Of a stretch of 42,016 nt of DNA, positions 24,097 through 33,961 are shown one piece after another. How positions within the stretch are numbered: the stretch's first letter is position 1; every line of letters begins with the position of its first letter. A program made the position numbers and the translations under genes. This DNA comes from Candidatus Limivivens merdigallinarum (lineage in GTDB: Bacteria; Bacillota; Clostridia; Lachnospirales; Lachnospiraceae), in contig DVFT01000019.1 in NCBI GenBank assembly GCA_018713105.1, forward strand, positions 1 through 42,016, in the 5' to 3' direction. The notes beneath the pieces are model-generated. The model saw only the letters and a program-made list of their open reading frames with translations, was not told where the DNA came from and searched no databases.

Positions 24097-26906
24097 CCTG
24101 CCTCCTCATTTTTCTTTTTCAGTCCTTTGATTTTCTTTACAATCCAATCACGCAGCCGATATCCCTCCAGCACCATCCTCGTGAACAGATTTTCCAGAAC
24201 CAGAACCATACAGATCATCGGAATAACAAGAATCATCTCCCAGCGGAAAATGCTGTAGATTCCCAAAAGTCCCGGCGCCAGGACGATTCCGCCCACAAAA
24301 ATAATGATGACAGATAAGGACAGGATACACCTCATCCAGTTCATAGGCGTACATACCTTGATCACGACCATCATGCTGACTGCGCCGCCAACCAGCAGGT
24401 TAAACGTATAGGTCATCAGCCCGTCGTTGTCCCAGAAAGGCACCATAGCCTGGATGGTCAACATGGTCAGCACCATGGTCAGTGCCGACGGCAGCGCCAC
24501 TTTCAGGACATGCATCAAAAATCCATGGCTGTTCACGGACTCATTCTTCTCCAGGGTCAGGATAAACGACGGAACTCCGATCGCCATTGCACTGATCCAG
24601 GAAAGCTGAATAGGGATAAACGGGTAATCTCTCTGCAGCAGAATGAACAGAACGCACAAAATGACGGAATAAATCGTCTTCGTCAGATAAAGGGAGCTTA
24701 CCCTTTCAATATTGGTAATGATGGTCCTTCCTTCACTCACTATATTCTTCAAACAGGCAAAGTCGGAATCCAGAAGAACGATATGCGCCACCTGTTTAGC
24801 GGCATCGCTTCCGGCTGCCATTGCGATTCCGCAGTCAGAATCCTTCAGCGCCAAAACATCGTTGACACCGTCACCTACCATGCCCACCACATTCTTATTT
24901 GCCTGATAAGCTTTGATGATATTCTGCTTCTGTTCCGGCTTCACTCTGCCGAATACTGTATAATCCCCAATCACCGCTTTGAGTTCCTCGAAATCCTCCG
25001 GCAGATTGTTGGCGTCAATATAGTTTTCCGCTCCTTCAAGTCCCGCCTTCCCAGCAATCTGAGATACCGTCATAGGATTATCTCCAGATACCACTTTGAT
25101 ATTCACATTCTGCTTGCGGAAGTATTCAAAGATTGCTGGAGCTTCCGGACGGATGCAGTCGGAGATCACGATCAGTCCCATGGGCTTCACCCCTGTGACG
25201 GTACCATCTCCCGGATAAATCTCTTCACAAGATGCCAAGAGCAGGACGCGAAGCCCTTCCATCGAGTAAGCCTCGATCTGTTCATAAATCTCTTTATCGT
25301 CCTCACCCAGCAAGAAGTCCGGCGCCCCCAACACAAAGCATCCTTTACCTTCAAAGCGGATGGCACGGTATTTCCGGTCGGAGGAGAAGGGAATTTTCTC
25401 TCGGATCGTCCACCTTCCAGTCCTTTTAAAATACTGCATCAGGGCTTCCTGGGTATTGTTGATATCGTCGAAGGCGAAGGCAATCTCATTCATCGCCGTG
25501 GTGATTTCCTCACTCGCCGTACCATTCAGCCCCTTCACCTCAACCACTTCCAGTTTTCCGGTGGTGATCGTTCCCGTTTTGTCCAGGCAGAGCACGTTTA
25601 CCCTCGCCAGCGCCTCAATCGCCTCCATCTCCTGAACCAGTGCGCGCTTTCTCGCCAGACGCCCAACGCCCAGAATAAAGGAAATACTGGTCAAAAGTAC
25701 CAGCCCTTCGGGAATCATTCCGATCACGCCTGCCACGGTGTTTACCAAGCTGTCGGAAAAGTTATTGCCCGACGCCTGCTGGGAAAAATAGAGCATAATC
25801 CCAATGGGGATGATCAGCACGCCCAGCACCTTGATGATCCGGCGGATCGTGTGCTGCATCTCAGAGCTTGCCCTTTTCTTGATCTTCGCCTTTTTTACCA
25901 GCTGCACCGCGTAGTTATCGTCTCCTACGTGGGTTACCTGAACCACGCCGTTTCCAGCCGTCATAAAACTTCCCGACATGATGGTGTCGCCCGGGTATTT
26001 CTTCACCGGTTTTGACTCTCCAGTCAGCATGGACTCATTGACTTCAATACCGTCTGATTCCAGCACAATGCCGTCCGCACAGATCTGATCCCCTGTGTAG
26101 ACCAGCATCGTATCCTTAAGTACCACATCCTGAATATCGATCTCCTGTCCTACCCCATTTCGAATCACCCTGGTCTTGGAGGCCGTGATGACCGCCAGCT
26201 TATCAACCAGCTTTTTCACTTTCAGCTCCTGGACAATTCCAATGAGCGTATTAACCAGGATGACGAACATAAAGGTAATATTCTTGATCTGCCCGGAGAT
26301 CAGCACCAGAACAGCCAGAAAAATATTCAGGAAGTTAAAATAAGTAAGCGTATGGGTCTTGACAATGTCTTTGGTACTCTTAAATCCATCTTCCCCGGTT
26401 CTGTTTACCCTGCCCATGTGGATCTGGTTTTCCACCTCAGCATCAGAAAGCCCCTGATACTGATACTTTCCTTCTCCCGCAAAGCGCTCCTTCTTCTCAG
26501 CGTCGGACAGCACCTCGATCTCCTCGTAGGGCTCCTCCTCTTCTTCAGGCTCCGGTTCCGGCTTCTTCCAGAACTTTGCCTTTTCCAGGAAGGAATGTGC
26601 TTTTTCCTTCCCTTCCTCCGTCTCTTTTTCTTCTTCGCTGGAAGCTGTCTCTTGTGTATCTTTGCCTTCGGCGGAATCTTCCTCCGCTGTATCCGCAGCC
26701 TCGGCTGGCTTCTCTGCGTTCTGAGACTCCATGAATATTTCCTGGGATCCCTCTAAATTTTCCTGTGAGACTTCCTGGTTTTCCTCCTCCGGATTTCCCT
26801 TTCCCTCTTCGTCCTGCCGTTTATCCCCCTCAGACATGACTCCTTCCGATTCACATTGCTTCTCACAAGCTTCTGTCTGTTGTTTCATACTGTCTTTTTC
26901 TTCCAT
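24087..26906 (-). CDS. P-type ATPase (CtpE-like) with long acidic N-terminal extension
   Basis: A 939-residue cation-transporting P-type ATPase. The core has TGES (295-298), PEGL in the M4 helix (399-402), the phosphorylation motif DKTGT (442-446) and the hinge GDGVNDVLALKDSD. The M4 sequence MIPEGLVLLTS fits the CtpE-like subgroup related to calcium pumps; the ion is inferred, not shown. The first ~150 residues precede the pump core and are highly acidic, Q/E/S-rich and probably disordered, with repeated SQE-type units. About ten transmembrane helices are expected, with the last several near the C-terminus. AAGAGGAG precedes the ATG. It is first in an operon with VanW. Confidence 0.88.
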   Translation of the reverse strand: MEEKDSMKQQTEACEKQCESEGVMSEGDKRQDEEGKGNPEEENQEVSQENLEGSQEIFMESQNAEKPAEAADTAEEDSAEGKDTQETASSEEEKETEEGKEKAHSFLEKAKFWKKPEPEPEEEEEPYEEIEVLSDAEKKERFAGEGKYQYQGLSDAEVENQIHMGRVNRTGEDGFKSTKDIVKTHTLTYFNFLNIFLAVLVLISGQIKNITFMFVILVNTLIGIVQELKVKKLVDKLAVITASKTRVIRNGVGQEIDIQDVVLKDTMLVYTGDQICADGIVLESDGIEVNESMLTGESKPVKKYPGDTIMSGSFMTAGNGVVQVTHVGDDNYAVQLVKKAKIKKRASSEMQHTIRRIIKVLGVLIIPIGIMLYFSQQASGNNFSDSLVNTVAGVIGMIPEGLVLLTSISFILGVGRLARKRALVQEMEAIEALARVNVLCLDKTGTITTGKLEVVEVKGLNGTASEEITTAMNEIAFAFDDINNTQEALMQYFKRTGRWTIREKIPFSSDRKYRAIRFEGKGCFVLGAPDFLLGEDDKEIYEQIEAYSMEGLRVLLLASCEEIYPGDGTVTGVKPMGLIVISDCIRPEAPAIFEYFRKQNVNIKVVSGDNPMTVSQIAGKAGLEGAENYIDANNLPEDFEELKAVIGDYTVFGRVKPEQKQNIIKAYQANKNVVGMVGDGVNDVLALKDSDCGIAMAAGSDAAKQVAHIVLLDSDFACLKNIVSEGRTIITNIERVSSLYLTKTIYSVILCVLFILLQRDYPFIPIQLSWISAMAIGVPSFILTLEKNESVNSHGFLMHVLKVALPSALTMVLTMLTIQAMVPFWDNDGLMTYTFNLLVGGAVSMMVVIKVCTPMNWMRCILSLSVIIIFVGGIVLAPGLLGIYSIFRWEMILVIPMICMVLVLENLFTRMVLEGYRLRDWIVKKIKGLKKKNEEAGWE

Positions 26907-26947
26907 ATAACTCCTCTTAATCTTTCACATTTCGTCGCTTTTGCTTT

Positions 26948-26967
26948 ACTTGAGTTTTGCTTCAAGT
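26948..26967. promoter_or_regulatory. Inverted repeat downstream of the ATPase promoter
   Basis: ACTTGA and TCAAGT arms separated by 8 bases lie just after the -10 of the ATPase promoter, at the start of the transcript. This is a typical repressor-operator position. The regulator is unknown and the repeat is short. Confidence 0.35.
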
Positions 26968-26975
26968 TACTACTC

Positions 26976-27004
26976 ATAGTAATACAAATAGCGAAAAATG
27001 GCAA
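26976..27004 (-). promoter_or_regulatory. Promoter of the P-type ATPase operon
   Basis: On the minus strand TTGCCA (26999-27004), a 17-bp spacer and TACTAT (26976-26981). It lies about 70 bases upstream of the ATPase start. Confidence 0.55.
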
Positions 27005-27084
27005 GCCCTTTCCCATCACTCATATTCCCCATACTTTACCCTCCTATCATTCATTTTTGAATAATACCCATTTAAAATGTTTTG

Positions 27085-27113
27085 TTGTTTTTTGCCAATT
27101 GGTTTGATATAAT
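27085..27113 (+). promoter_or_regulatory. Promoter of gdhA
   Basis: A perfect TATAAT (27108-27113) with a weak -35 TTGTTT (27085-27090) at 17 bp, 36 bases upstream of the gdhA start. A short palindrome CCAATTGG lies in the spacer. Confidence 0.6.
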
Positions 27114-27134
27114 GACTATGCTTTAGCACGATAA

Positions 27135-28484
<1,350 letters not shown>

Positions 28485-28524
28485 TACCCAAAGCTCATTT
28501 TGAATACTTCCTAATATAAAAAGG

Positions 28525-28557
28525 GACCGCCGGACAGTAACCGGCGGTTCTCTTTTT
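28525..28557. terminator. gdhA terminator, probably bidirectional
   Basis: An 8-bp GC stem (28526-28533 with 28541-28548) with a 7-base loop, followed by TCTCTTTTT on the plus strand. On the minus strand five T residues follow the same stem, so it may also end the convergent lrgAB transcript. Confidence 0.85.
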
Positions 28558-28661
28558 CCGAACTGGGTATCCTAAGGCAGACGGATGCCTCCACTCCTGT
28601 TGAAAGTCTATTTGGGCTGTATGTTGTCCGGTATCCCTTCTGCGAGAATGGCGGTGGAATT

Positions 28662-29354
28662 CTACAAGAAATTCGCAAACACCGAAGCCGCCACCACGGT
28701 CAGAAGCCCTGCCACAGCGATGGACAGGCTGCTCATAGCTCCCTCGATTTCCCCCAATTCCAATGCTTTGGACGTACCAATGGCATGAGCGCTGGTTCCC
28801 AGCGCCAGCCCTTTGGCGATGGGATGATAGATCCTGAAAATTCGGAATACCAGTTCGCCGATCACATTTCCCAGCACCCCGGTGACGATGATGACCGCTA
28901 CCGTGATGGTCACGATTCCTCCCAGCTCCTCGGATACGCCCATTCCAATCGCCGTAGTGATGGATTTGGGGAGCAGGGTGACGTATTCCTCATGGGATAA
29001 TCTGAATACCCAGGACAATGCCAGTACCCCTACCATGCTTGCCAAAGTGCCTGAGACGATTCCCAGAACCACTGCCAGCAGATTTTTCTTAAGAAGGACA
29101 AGCTGCTGATACAGCGGAATGGCAAGGCAGACCGTCGCCGGTGTTAGAAGATAGCTCAGATACTTGGCGGAATCCTCATAAGTCTCATACTCTATACCAA
29201 ACACCTTCAGAAACACCATCACAAAGATGATTGCCAAAAGCAAGGGATTCAAAAACCCAAAGCCAAATTTTCTTTTTAAAAGCATTCCCAGTCCATATCC
29301 GATCAGGCTGACTGCCATCCCGAAAAACATGGAATCCTCCAAAAACACACTCAT
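28662..29354 (-). CDS. lrgB: LrgB/CidB family membrane protein
   Basis: A 230-residue polytopic membrane protein of the LrgB family. Hydrophobic segments run through the whole length, and the family region PKSITTAIGMGVSEELGG with the later HAIGTSKALE is clear. LrgA and LrgB act together at the membrane. They were first described as holin/antiholin-like modulators of autolysis in Staphylococcus, and in some bacteria they take up pyruvate or export glycolate. The start overlaps lrgA by 4 bp. No LytSR-type regulator is adjacent; the kinase pair at the left end of the window is far away and not of that type. Confidence 0.9.
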   Translation of the reverse strand: MSVFLEDSMFFGMAVSLIGYGLGMLLKRKFGFGFLNPLLLAIIFVMVFLKVFGIEYETYEDSAKYLSYLLTPATVCLAIPLYQQLVLLKKNLLAVVLGIVSGTLASMVGVLALSWVFRLSHEEYVTLLPKSITTAIGMGVSEELGGIVTITVAVIIVTGVLGNVIGELVFRIFRIYHPIAKGLALGTSAHAIGTSKALELGEIEGAMSSLSIAVAGLLTVVAASVFANFL

Positions 29355-29752
29355 TCTCCTGCCCCCTTTCCTGCCTGCATTCCTTCCATCTCAAGCCCAG
29401 CCCTCTTTGCATTCCTCACGATCACATACTGCGCCACTCTTCCGGTCACAACCATAACCAGGATCGTCGTCACAAAGGTAATGACCACCACCGGAACCAG
29501 AACATCCCGAAGGTCACTCCAGGCGGTCAGCAGCCCCACCCCTGCCGGGATGAACATCGGAGGCATGATATCCAGCAAAAAATCTCCAGCCACCTTAACC
29601 TGGGACAGCTTCACCACCTTTGTCGCCAGAGCAACCAGCATCAGCAGCAAACCGTATATGCTTGCCGGGATGGGAAAAGGCAAAATCACATGCATGATCT
29701 CCCCCAGAAAGGTAATCGTCAAAATCACTCCAAACTGATACAACAGCTTCAT
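29351..29752 (-). CDS. lrgA: LrgA/CidA family membrane protein
   Basis: A 133-residue protein with four predicted membrane helices and the LrgA signature (LPFPIPASIYGLLLML, PPMFIPAGVGLL). It is the partner of LrgB in the holin-like or organic-acid transport system. I chose ATG 29752 because AAGAGGAAG lies upstream and homologues start at this point. The frame is open further upstream to 30076 through the leader and the tRNA gene, which is not coding. It is first in the lrgAB operon, about 100 bases downstream of a good promoter with a structured leader. Confidence 0.9.
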   Translation of the reverse strand: MKLLYQFGVILTITFLGEIMHVILPFPIPASIYGLLLMLVALATKVVKLSQVKVAGDFLLDIMPPMFIPAGVGLLTAWSDLRDVLVPVVVITFVTTILVMVVTGRVAQYVIVRNAKRAGLEMEGMQAGKGAGE

Positions 29753-29803
29753 GTTCTTCCTCTTTTCTTTTCTAAAATACTGACCTGCTATACAAATCAG
29801 CTC

Positions 29804-29846
29804 CTGCGGCAAGAAAAACTCTATCGGCCTGGCTCTTTGCCCGCAG
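29804..29846 (-). other. Leader hairpin of lrgAB
   Basis: A 9-bp stem with one bulged G (29837-29846 with 29804-29812) occurs in the 100-base lrgA leader, with a loop containing five T residues. It starts only a few bases after the predicted transcription start. Function is unknown. Confidence 0.35.
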
Positions 29847-29858
29847 CAAACAAGTCCT

Positions 29859-29887
29859 ATTGTAGCGAAAAGCGATTGGGATTTCAA
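29859..29887 (-). promoter_or_regulatory. Promoter of lrgAB
   Basis: TTGAAA (29882-29887), a 17-bp spacer and TACAAT (29859-29864) on the minus strand, each 5 of 6 to consensus. Confidence 0.65.
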
Positions 29888-29965
29888 GGCAGAAGATGCC
29901 GAAATTTCTGAGAATTTGAGAGATGGTTTCGTTAGCTTGACAGTATGAAAAAAGGGCATAGAAAA

Positions 29966-30038
29966 AGCGCGAGACGGGACTCGAACCCGCGGCCTCGACC
30001 TTGGCAAGGTCGCGCTCCACCAACTGAGCCACTCGCGC
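29966..30038 (-). tRNA. tRNA-Gly (GCC)
   Basis: A complete cloverleaf on the minus strand: 7-bp acceptor stem GCGCGAG/CTCGCGC, D arm GCTC/GAGC, anticodon stem CGACC/GGTCG with loop TTGCCAA (anticodon GCC), and T arm with TTCGAGT. CCA is not encoded. A strong promoter (TTGACA, 17 bp, TATCAT) lies upstream and T runs follow. Confidence 0.97.
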
Positions 30039-30067
30039 ATTTCATGCTCTTCTTGAGCACAGATAAT

Positions 30068-30096
30068 ATGATACATGAAATTTTACTTTTTGTCAA
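30068..30096 (-). promoter_or_regulatory. Promoter of tRNA-Gly
   Basis: A perfect -35 TTGACA (30091-30096), a 17-bp spacer and TATCAT (30068-30073), 30 bases upstream of the tRNA 5' end. Confidence 0.75.
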
Positions 30097-30111
30097 CAGA
30101 TTTTTTGAAAT

Positions 30112-30882
30112 TCAGGGTTTCAGAAGGATACTGATGACGTATTGGTTGTTGGGAATCGTCTTGTGCGTGATATTGTTGAGCTTGATCAGATCCAGGTCCA
30201 CCCAGACCTCCTCGGCTGCCACCATGACATTTGCCAGCATGATGCCAAAGTTCATCTCCTGGAAACGGTTCAGGAGCTTTTTGTCATGGAGCGGCTTCTT
30301 TGAGAATACATGGATGCGGTTTTCATAGACCACGAAACGCCAGGGCTGGCTGTTCAGACTGGACGGAGCCAGACGCGCCGCCTCCAGGATCTCCTTCACC
30401 CATGCCTTTGGCGGCTCTTTAAAAATACAGAGTTCCTCCAGCGAGTAACGCTTTACCTCTCCGTCTGTGGATCTGTGGGGATTCTTAGGGATCCCGAATG
30501 CCAGAAGAATCAGGAAATGCATCCCCTGGCTCTCCAGTTCCTTGTCCCGCTTCTTTGCCATTCCGACAAAGCAGCTTCCCAATCCCCGGCTCTCCAGATG
30601 AAGGGCAAGCTGCTGCATCAGGTAACCGCCGTTCATCTCACATTTTTCTTTTTCCTCTGTATAAAGCGCTGCATAATAGGGAGCGCGCACATTGCAAAAG
30701 CCGCCGATCCTCGCCCTTCCTGTGCAGTTGTCCAAAATCTTAATCTCCGTGCGGATGTCCGGAAACAATGGTTCCAATTCTTTCAAAAATTCCGGGATTC
30801 CATCCAGCGTCTGTTGTTCAATCGGTTCCATCCGGTAGCTGCGGACAGAACGCCTGCTGTAAATTGCTTCATATAAATTCAT
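30112..30882 (-). CDS. Nitroreductase family protein (TM1586-like)
   Basis: A 256-residue FMN-dependent nitroreductase-fold protein. RRSVRSY near the N-terminus and EAARLAPSSLNSQPWRFVVY at about 165-184 are the usual FMN- and substrate-contacting segments. The two halves are arranged as in the putative TM nitroreductase group (TM1586). Members reduce nitro compounds, quinones or flavins with NAD(P)H in the cytosol; the natural substrate is unknown. It has its own promoter and is monocistronic, on the same strand as pepF upstream with a 113-base gap. The assignment to family is sound. Confidence 0.83.
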   Translation of the reverse strand: MNLYEAIYSRRSVRSYRMEPIEQQTLDGIPEFLKELEPLFPDIRTEIKILDNCTGRARIGGFCNVRAPYYAALYTEEKEKCEMNGGYLMQQLALHLESRGLGSCFVGMAKKRDKELESQGMHFLILLAFGIPKNPHRSTDGEVKRYSLEELCIFKEPPKAWVKEILEAARLAPSSLNSQPWRFVVYENRIHVFSKKPLHDKKLLNRFQEMNFGIMLANVMVAAEEVWVDLDLIKLNNITHKTIPNNQYVISILLKP

Positions 30883-30912
30883 AGAATTCTCCGTTTATTT
30901 TTTTGTAATATA

Positions 30913-30940
30913 ATTGTAACATGCTTCCGCAGATTTTCAA
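30913..30940 (-). promoter_or_regulatory. Promoter of the nitroreductase gene
   Basis: TTGAAA (30935-30940), a 16-bp spacer and TACAAT (30913-30918) preceded by TGT (extended -10), about 30 bases upstream of the start. Confidence 0.6.
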
Positions 30941-30995
30941 CCACCTGCAGCGCTTTTTTTGATTTTTTTAAGAATTATCCACTTTTTCTAAGGAT

Positions 30996-32795
30996 TTACA
31001 GCTCCAAAAGCTGTTCCATCTTTTGTAAATATTCGTCAAAAATCTGCAATGCTTCCGTAACCGGTTCTTTCTTCGTCATATCCACGCCGCACAGTTTCAA
31101 AAGCTCAATGGGCGTCATGGAAGATCCTCCGCTTAAGAATTCTTTATATTTCTCCACGATCTGCGGCTCTCCTTTCAGGATTTTGCTGCTGATGGCAATG
31201 GCAGCAGAAAAGCCCGTGGCATACTGATAGACATAAAACGGCGTATAGAAATGGGGAATCCTCGCCCATTCATAGCGGATTTCTTCGTCCACCGTCACCT
31301 CCGGTCCAAAGTAATCCTCGTTCAGCTTCCCGTAAACTTCCTTTAGATCATCCGCCGTCAAAGTTCCTCCTTCCTTGACGGTTCTGTGGGTCAGGTTCTC
31401 AAACTCCGCAAACATGGTCTGGCGGTACAGAGTGGTACGAAACTGTTCCAGAAAATAATTGACGAGATACGCCTTTTCCAGTTTGTCTTCCGTTCTCTCC
31501 ATCAGATCATGGATCAGCAGGGACTCGTTCAGGGTGGATGCCACTTCTGCCACAAAGATGCTGTAGCCCGCATAGAGATAGGGCTGCTTTCTATCCGAAT
31601 AGTAGGAATGGAGGGCATGTCCCATCTCATGCGCCAAGGTGAAGACGTTGTTGAGGTTGCCCTGATAATTCATCAGCACATAGGGATGGACTCCGTAGGC
31701 TCCCCAGGAATAGGCACCCGTCCGTTTTCCCTTGTTCTCATACACATCGATCCAACGGTTTTCAAAGCCCTCCTTTAAGACGGACAGGTACTCTTCTCCC
31801 AGCGGCGCCAGCCCACGCTCCACGATTGTCTTCGCCTCCTCAAAAGAGATCTGCATCGTAACATCCTTCACCAGCGGGACATAAATGTCATACATATGCA
31901 TCTCGTCCAGCTTCATTGCCTTCTTTCTGAGCTTCATATACCGATGCAGCAAGGATAGGTGATCGTGGACTGCTTCGATGAGCTGGTCGTATACACTCTC
32001 GGGAATATGATTGGCTGACAGTGCCGCCTCCCTGGCAGAAGAATAGCGGTGTTCCTTAGCAAAAAAAGCCGCCTGACGGACATTGGCATCATAGACTGAC
32101 GCCAGCGTATTGGCAAACTGCCTGTATGGCTTATAAAGATTCTGGAACGCGCTTTGCCGGAGCACGCGGTCCTGGCTTTCCATATACTGGATATAGCGCC
32201 CCTGGGTCAGGGCAAATTTCTCCCCGTCAGCCCCTGCGGCATCCTCAAACGCAATATCTGCATTGTTGAACATTGCATAGATGTTGGAAGGTCCCTGACC
32301 GATCTCTGCCGCCCTTGAAAGAACCTCCTCCTCCTTTGCCGAAAGCGTATGTGCCTTCTCCTTTAAGATCTGTTCCAGAAAATACCGGTACAGCAGAAGG
32401 TCCGGCTCTTCCTGAACCCATTGCTCCAGAGTCTCCCCGGAGAGCTTTAGGATCTCCGGCTCCAGGAAAGCAGTGTTGGCGCGCAGCTGATTGGCAAGCA
32501 CCTCCACATCACCGGCAAGCTTCTGGGAAGCTGCATTTCCCATATCCTCATGAAGTTTTTGATTGGCATAGACGTATACCCGTTCAAAGAGCTGGTTCAT
32601 GGAACTGTACGCCTTTAACGCTGCGCACAGTTCTTTGGCTCCCTGGCCTATGCTTTGCCTGTATTGCCGGAAGGAATCCACCTTCTTAGCGACTTCTTCC
32701 GCCGCTTTTCGGCACGCCGCCTCGTTCTCGTACAAATCCTCCAGCGCCCAGGTATCCTCCCTTCTTGCTTCCTGTCTTGTCAAAATCTGTTCCAT
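30996..32795 (-). CDS. pepF: Oligoendopeptidase F
   Basis: A 599-residue M3 family zinc metallopeptidase. Catalytic zinc site H389-E390-x-x-H393 (LAHEMGHALHSYYS) with third ligand E417 (YSIFVAEVAS), the usual M3 arrangement. The N-terminal helical part (1-200) matches the PepF_N region. It is cytosolic and cleaves peptides of about 7-20 residues in protein turnover and peptide nutrition. The length is typical, and no signal peptide is present. It is monocistronic with a strong promoter (TTGAAA, 17 bp, TAGAAT) and a leader of about 65 bases. Confidence 0.93.
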   Translation of the reverse strand: MEQILTRQEARREDTWALEDLYENEAACRKAAEEVAKKVDSFRQYRQSIGQGAKELCAALKAYSSMNQLFERVYVYANQKLHEDMGNAASQKLAGDVEVLANQLRANTAFLEPEILKLSGETLEQWVQEEPDLLLYRYFLEQILKEKAHTLSAKEEEVLSRAAEIGQGPSNIYAMFNNADIAFEDAAGADGEKFALTQGRYIQYMESQDRVLRQSAFQNLYKPYRQFANTLASVYDANVRQAAFFAKEHRYSSAREAALSANHIPESVYDQLIEAVHDHLSLLHRYMKLRKKAMKLDEMHMYDIYVPLVKDVTMQISFEEAKTIVERGLAPLGEEYLSVLKEGFENRWIDVYENKGKRTGAYSWGAYGVHPYVLMNYQGNLNNVFTLAHEMGHALHSYYSDRKQPYLYAGYSIFVAEVASTLNESLLIHDLMERTEDKLEKAYLVNYFLEQFRTTLYRQTMFAEFENLTHRTVKEGGTLTADDLKEVYGKLNEDYFGPEVTVDEEIRYEWARIPHFYTPFYVYQYATGFSAAIAISSKILKGEPQIVEKYKEFLSGGSSMTPIELLKLCGVDMTKKEPVTEALQIFDEYLQKMEQLLEL

Positions 32796-32867
32796 ATCCT
32801 AGTTCCTTTCTTTTTTGTTGATCCCCGCAGGGTAATTGACTTCTTTAGGATTCCACACATTAAGGCT

Positions 32868-32896
32868 ATTCTATCACGTTTGTGTATGTATTTCAA
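32868..32896 (-). promoter_or_regulatory. Promoter of pepF
   Basis: TTGAAA (32891-32896), a 17-bp spacer and TAGAAT (32868-32873) on the minus strand, about 70 bases upstream of the start. Confidence 0.65.
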
Positions 32897-33003
32897 AATG
32901 ATTTGGGAAGAAAGGACTCTTCCTGTCAGTTCGAAGAAAGAAAACGACAACATAGCGCCAAAAGTGTATATTTAACAGGTTACCTCTTTCTTCCTACTCT
33001 GTT

Positions 33004-33031
33004 TTGCAGTATTCTATAAACGCAGTATACG
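33004..33031 (+). promoter_or_regulatory. Promoter of the ABC exporter operon
   Basis: TTGCAG (33004-33009), a 16-bp spacer and TATACG (33026-33031), about 33 bases upstream of the ATPase start. An alternative -10 TACGAT lies 2 bases downstream. Confidence 0.45.
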
Positions 33032-33064
33032 ATATCACGGAACGATTTAAAAGGAGAAAACGCT

Positions 33065-33961
33065 ATGAGTCTTGAAGTAAAGCAACTGACCAAGTCCTTT
33101 GGCTCCAATGTGGCGATTGACCATCTGTCCCTTTCCATGGATGCTCCCGGAATCTACGGACTGATCGGTACGAACGGAGCCGGGAAGACCACCACCATCC
33201 GATGTATCCTAGGGATCATGGAACCGGATGAAGGTACCGCTCTTTGGAACGGAAAACGGATTTCCAGGGAAACACTGAAATTCGGATATCTCCCAGAAGA
33301 GAGGGGCATCTATATGAAGACAAAGGTTTTGGAGCAACTGGTTTATTTCGGCATGCTGCGAGGCATGAACCGCACGGATGCCAGAAATTCCGCTCTATCC
33401 TATCTGAAACGGCTGAAAATTGCCGATTACAAAAATACACCTGCTGAAAAGCTCTCAAAAGGCAATCAGCAAAAGATCCAGCTTATCGCTGCCCTCATCC
33501 ATCACCCCACCCTAATTTTTCTGGATGAACCCTTCAGCGGTTTGGATCCGCTCAACGCTGAGATCCTTCGCTCTCTCCTGGCAGAGTTGGTGGAGGAAGG
33601 CTGCTATATCGTGATGTCCAGTCATCAGATGAGCACTGTGGAAGAGTTCTGCCGTGACTTGGTCATTCTCACCAAAGGACATACGGTACTTCAAGGTAAT
33701 CTAAAAGCGATCAAAGCAGGATACGGCCATACCAATCTGGTACTCTCCACAGCAGAGGACGTGGATACCCTCGCAGCGAAACACGGGCTTACACTTCTGA
33801 ACCAGGGTGCCCAAGAAAGTGAATACAAGATCACCGGGGATGCCATGGCACAGGAATTCCTCACGGAACTTCTGAACCGGAAGATCTTTCCCACAAAATA
33901 TGAAATCAAAGAACCTTCCCTTCAGGAAATCTTTGTCGAGAAAGTAGGTGCAGCACAATGA
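33065..33961 (+). CDS. ABC exporter ATP-binding protein (NatA-like)
   Basis: A 298-residue ABC-2-type exporter ATPase. Walker A GTNGAGKTT (35-43), signature LSKGNQQKIQ, and Walker B LIFLDEPFSGLDP are intact. The last ~80 residues form the C-terminal extension seen in NatA and drug-export ATPases (EPSLQEIFVEKVG). The stop overlaps the permease start by 4 bp, so a two-gene exporter is encoded. NatAB exports sodium in Bacillus; other members export antibiotics or lipids. The substrate here is not determined. A ribosome site AAAAGGAG precedes the ATG. Confidence 0.88.
   Translation: MSLEVKQLTKSFGSNVAIDHLSLSMDAPGIYGLIGTNGAGKTTTIRCILGIMEPDEGTALWNGKRISRETLKFGYLPEERGIYMKTKVLEQLVYFGMLRGMNRTDARNSALSYLKRLKIADYKNTPAEKLSKGNQQKIQLIAALIHHPTLIFLDEPFSGLDPLNAEILRSLLAELVEEGCYIVMSSHQMSTVEEFCRDLVILTKGHTVLQGNLKAIKAGYGHTNLVLSTAEDVDTLAAKHGLTLLNQGAQESEYKITGDAMAQEFLTELLNRKIFPTKYEIKEPSLQEIFVEKVGAAQ

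Noticed and set aside
29753-30076. N-terminal extension of LrgA through the leader and tRNA-Gly
   Set aside because: It would translate the tRNA gene; the LrgA homology and a good ribosome site start at 29752.
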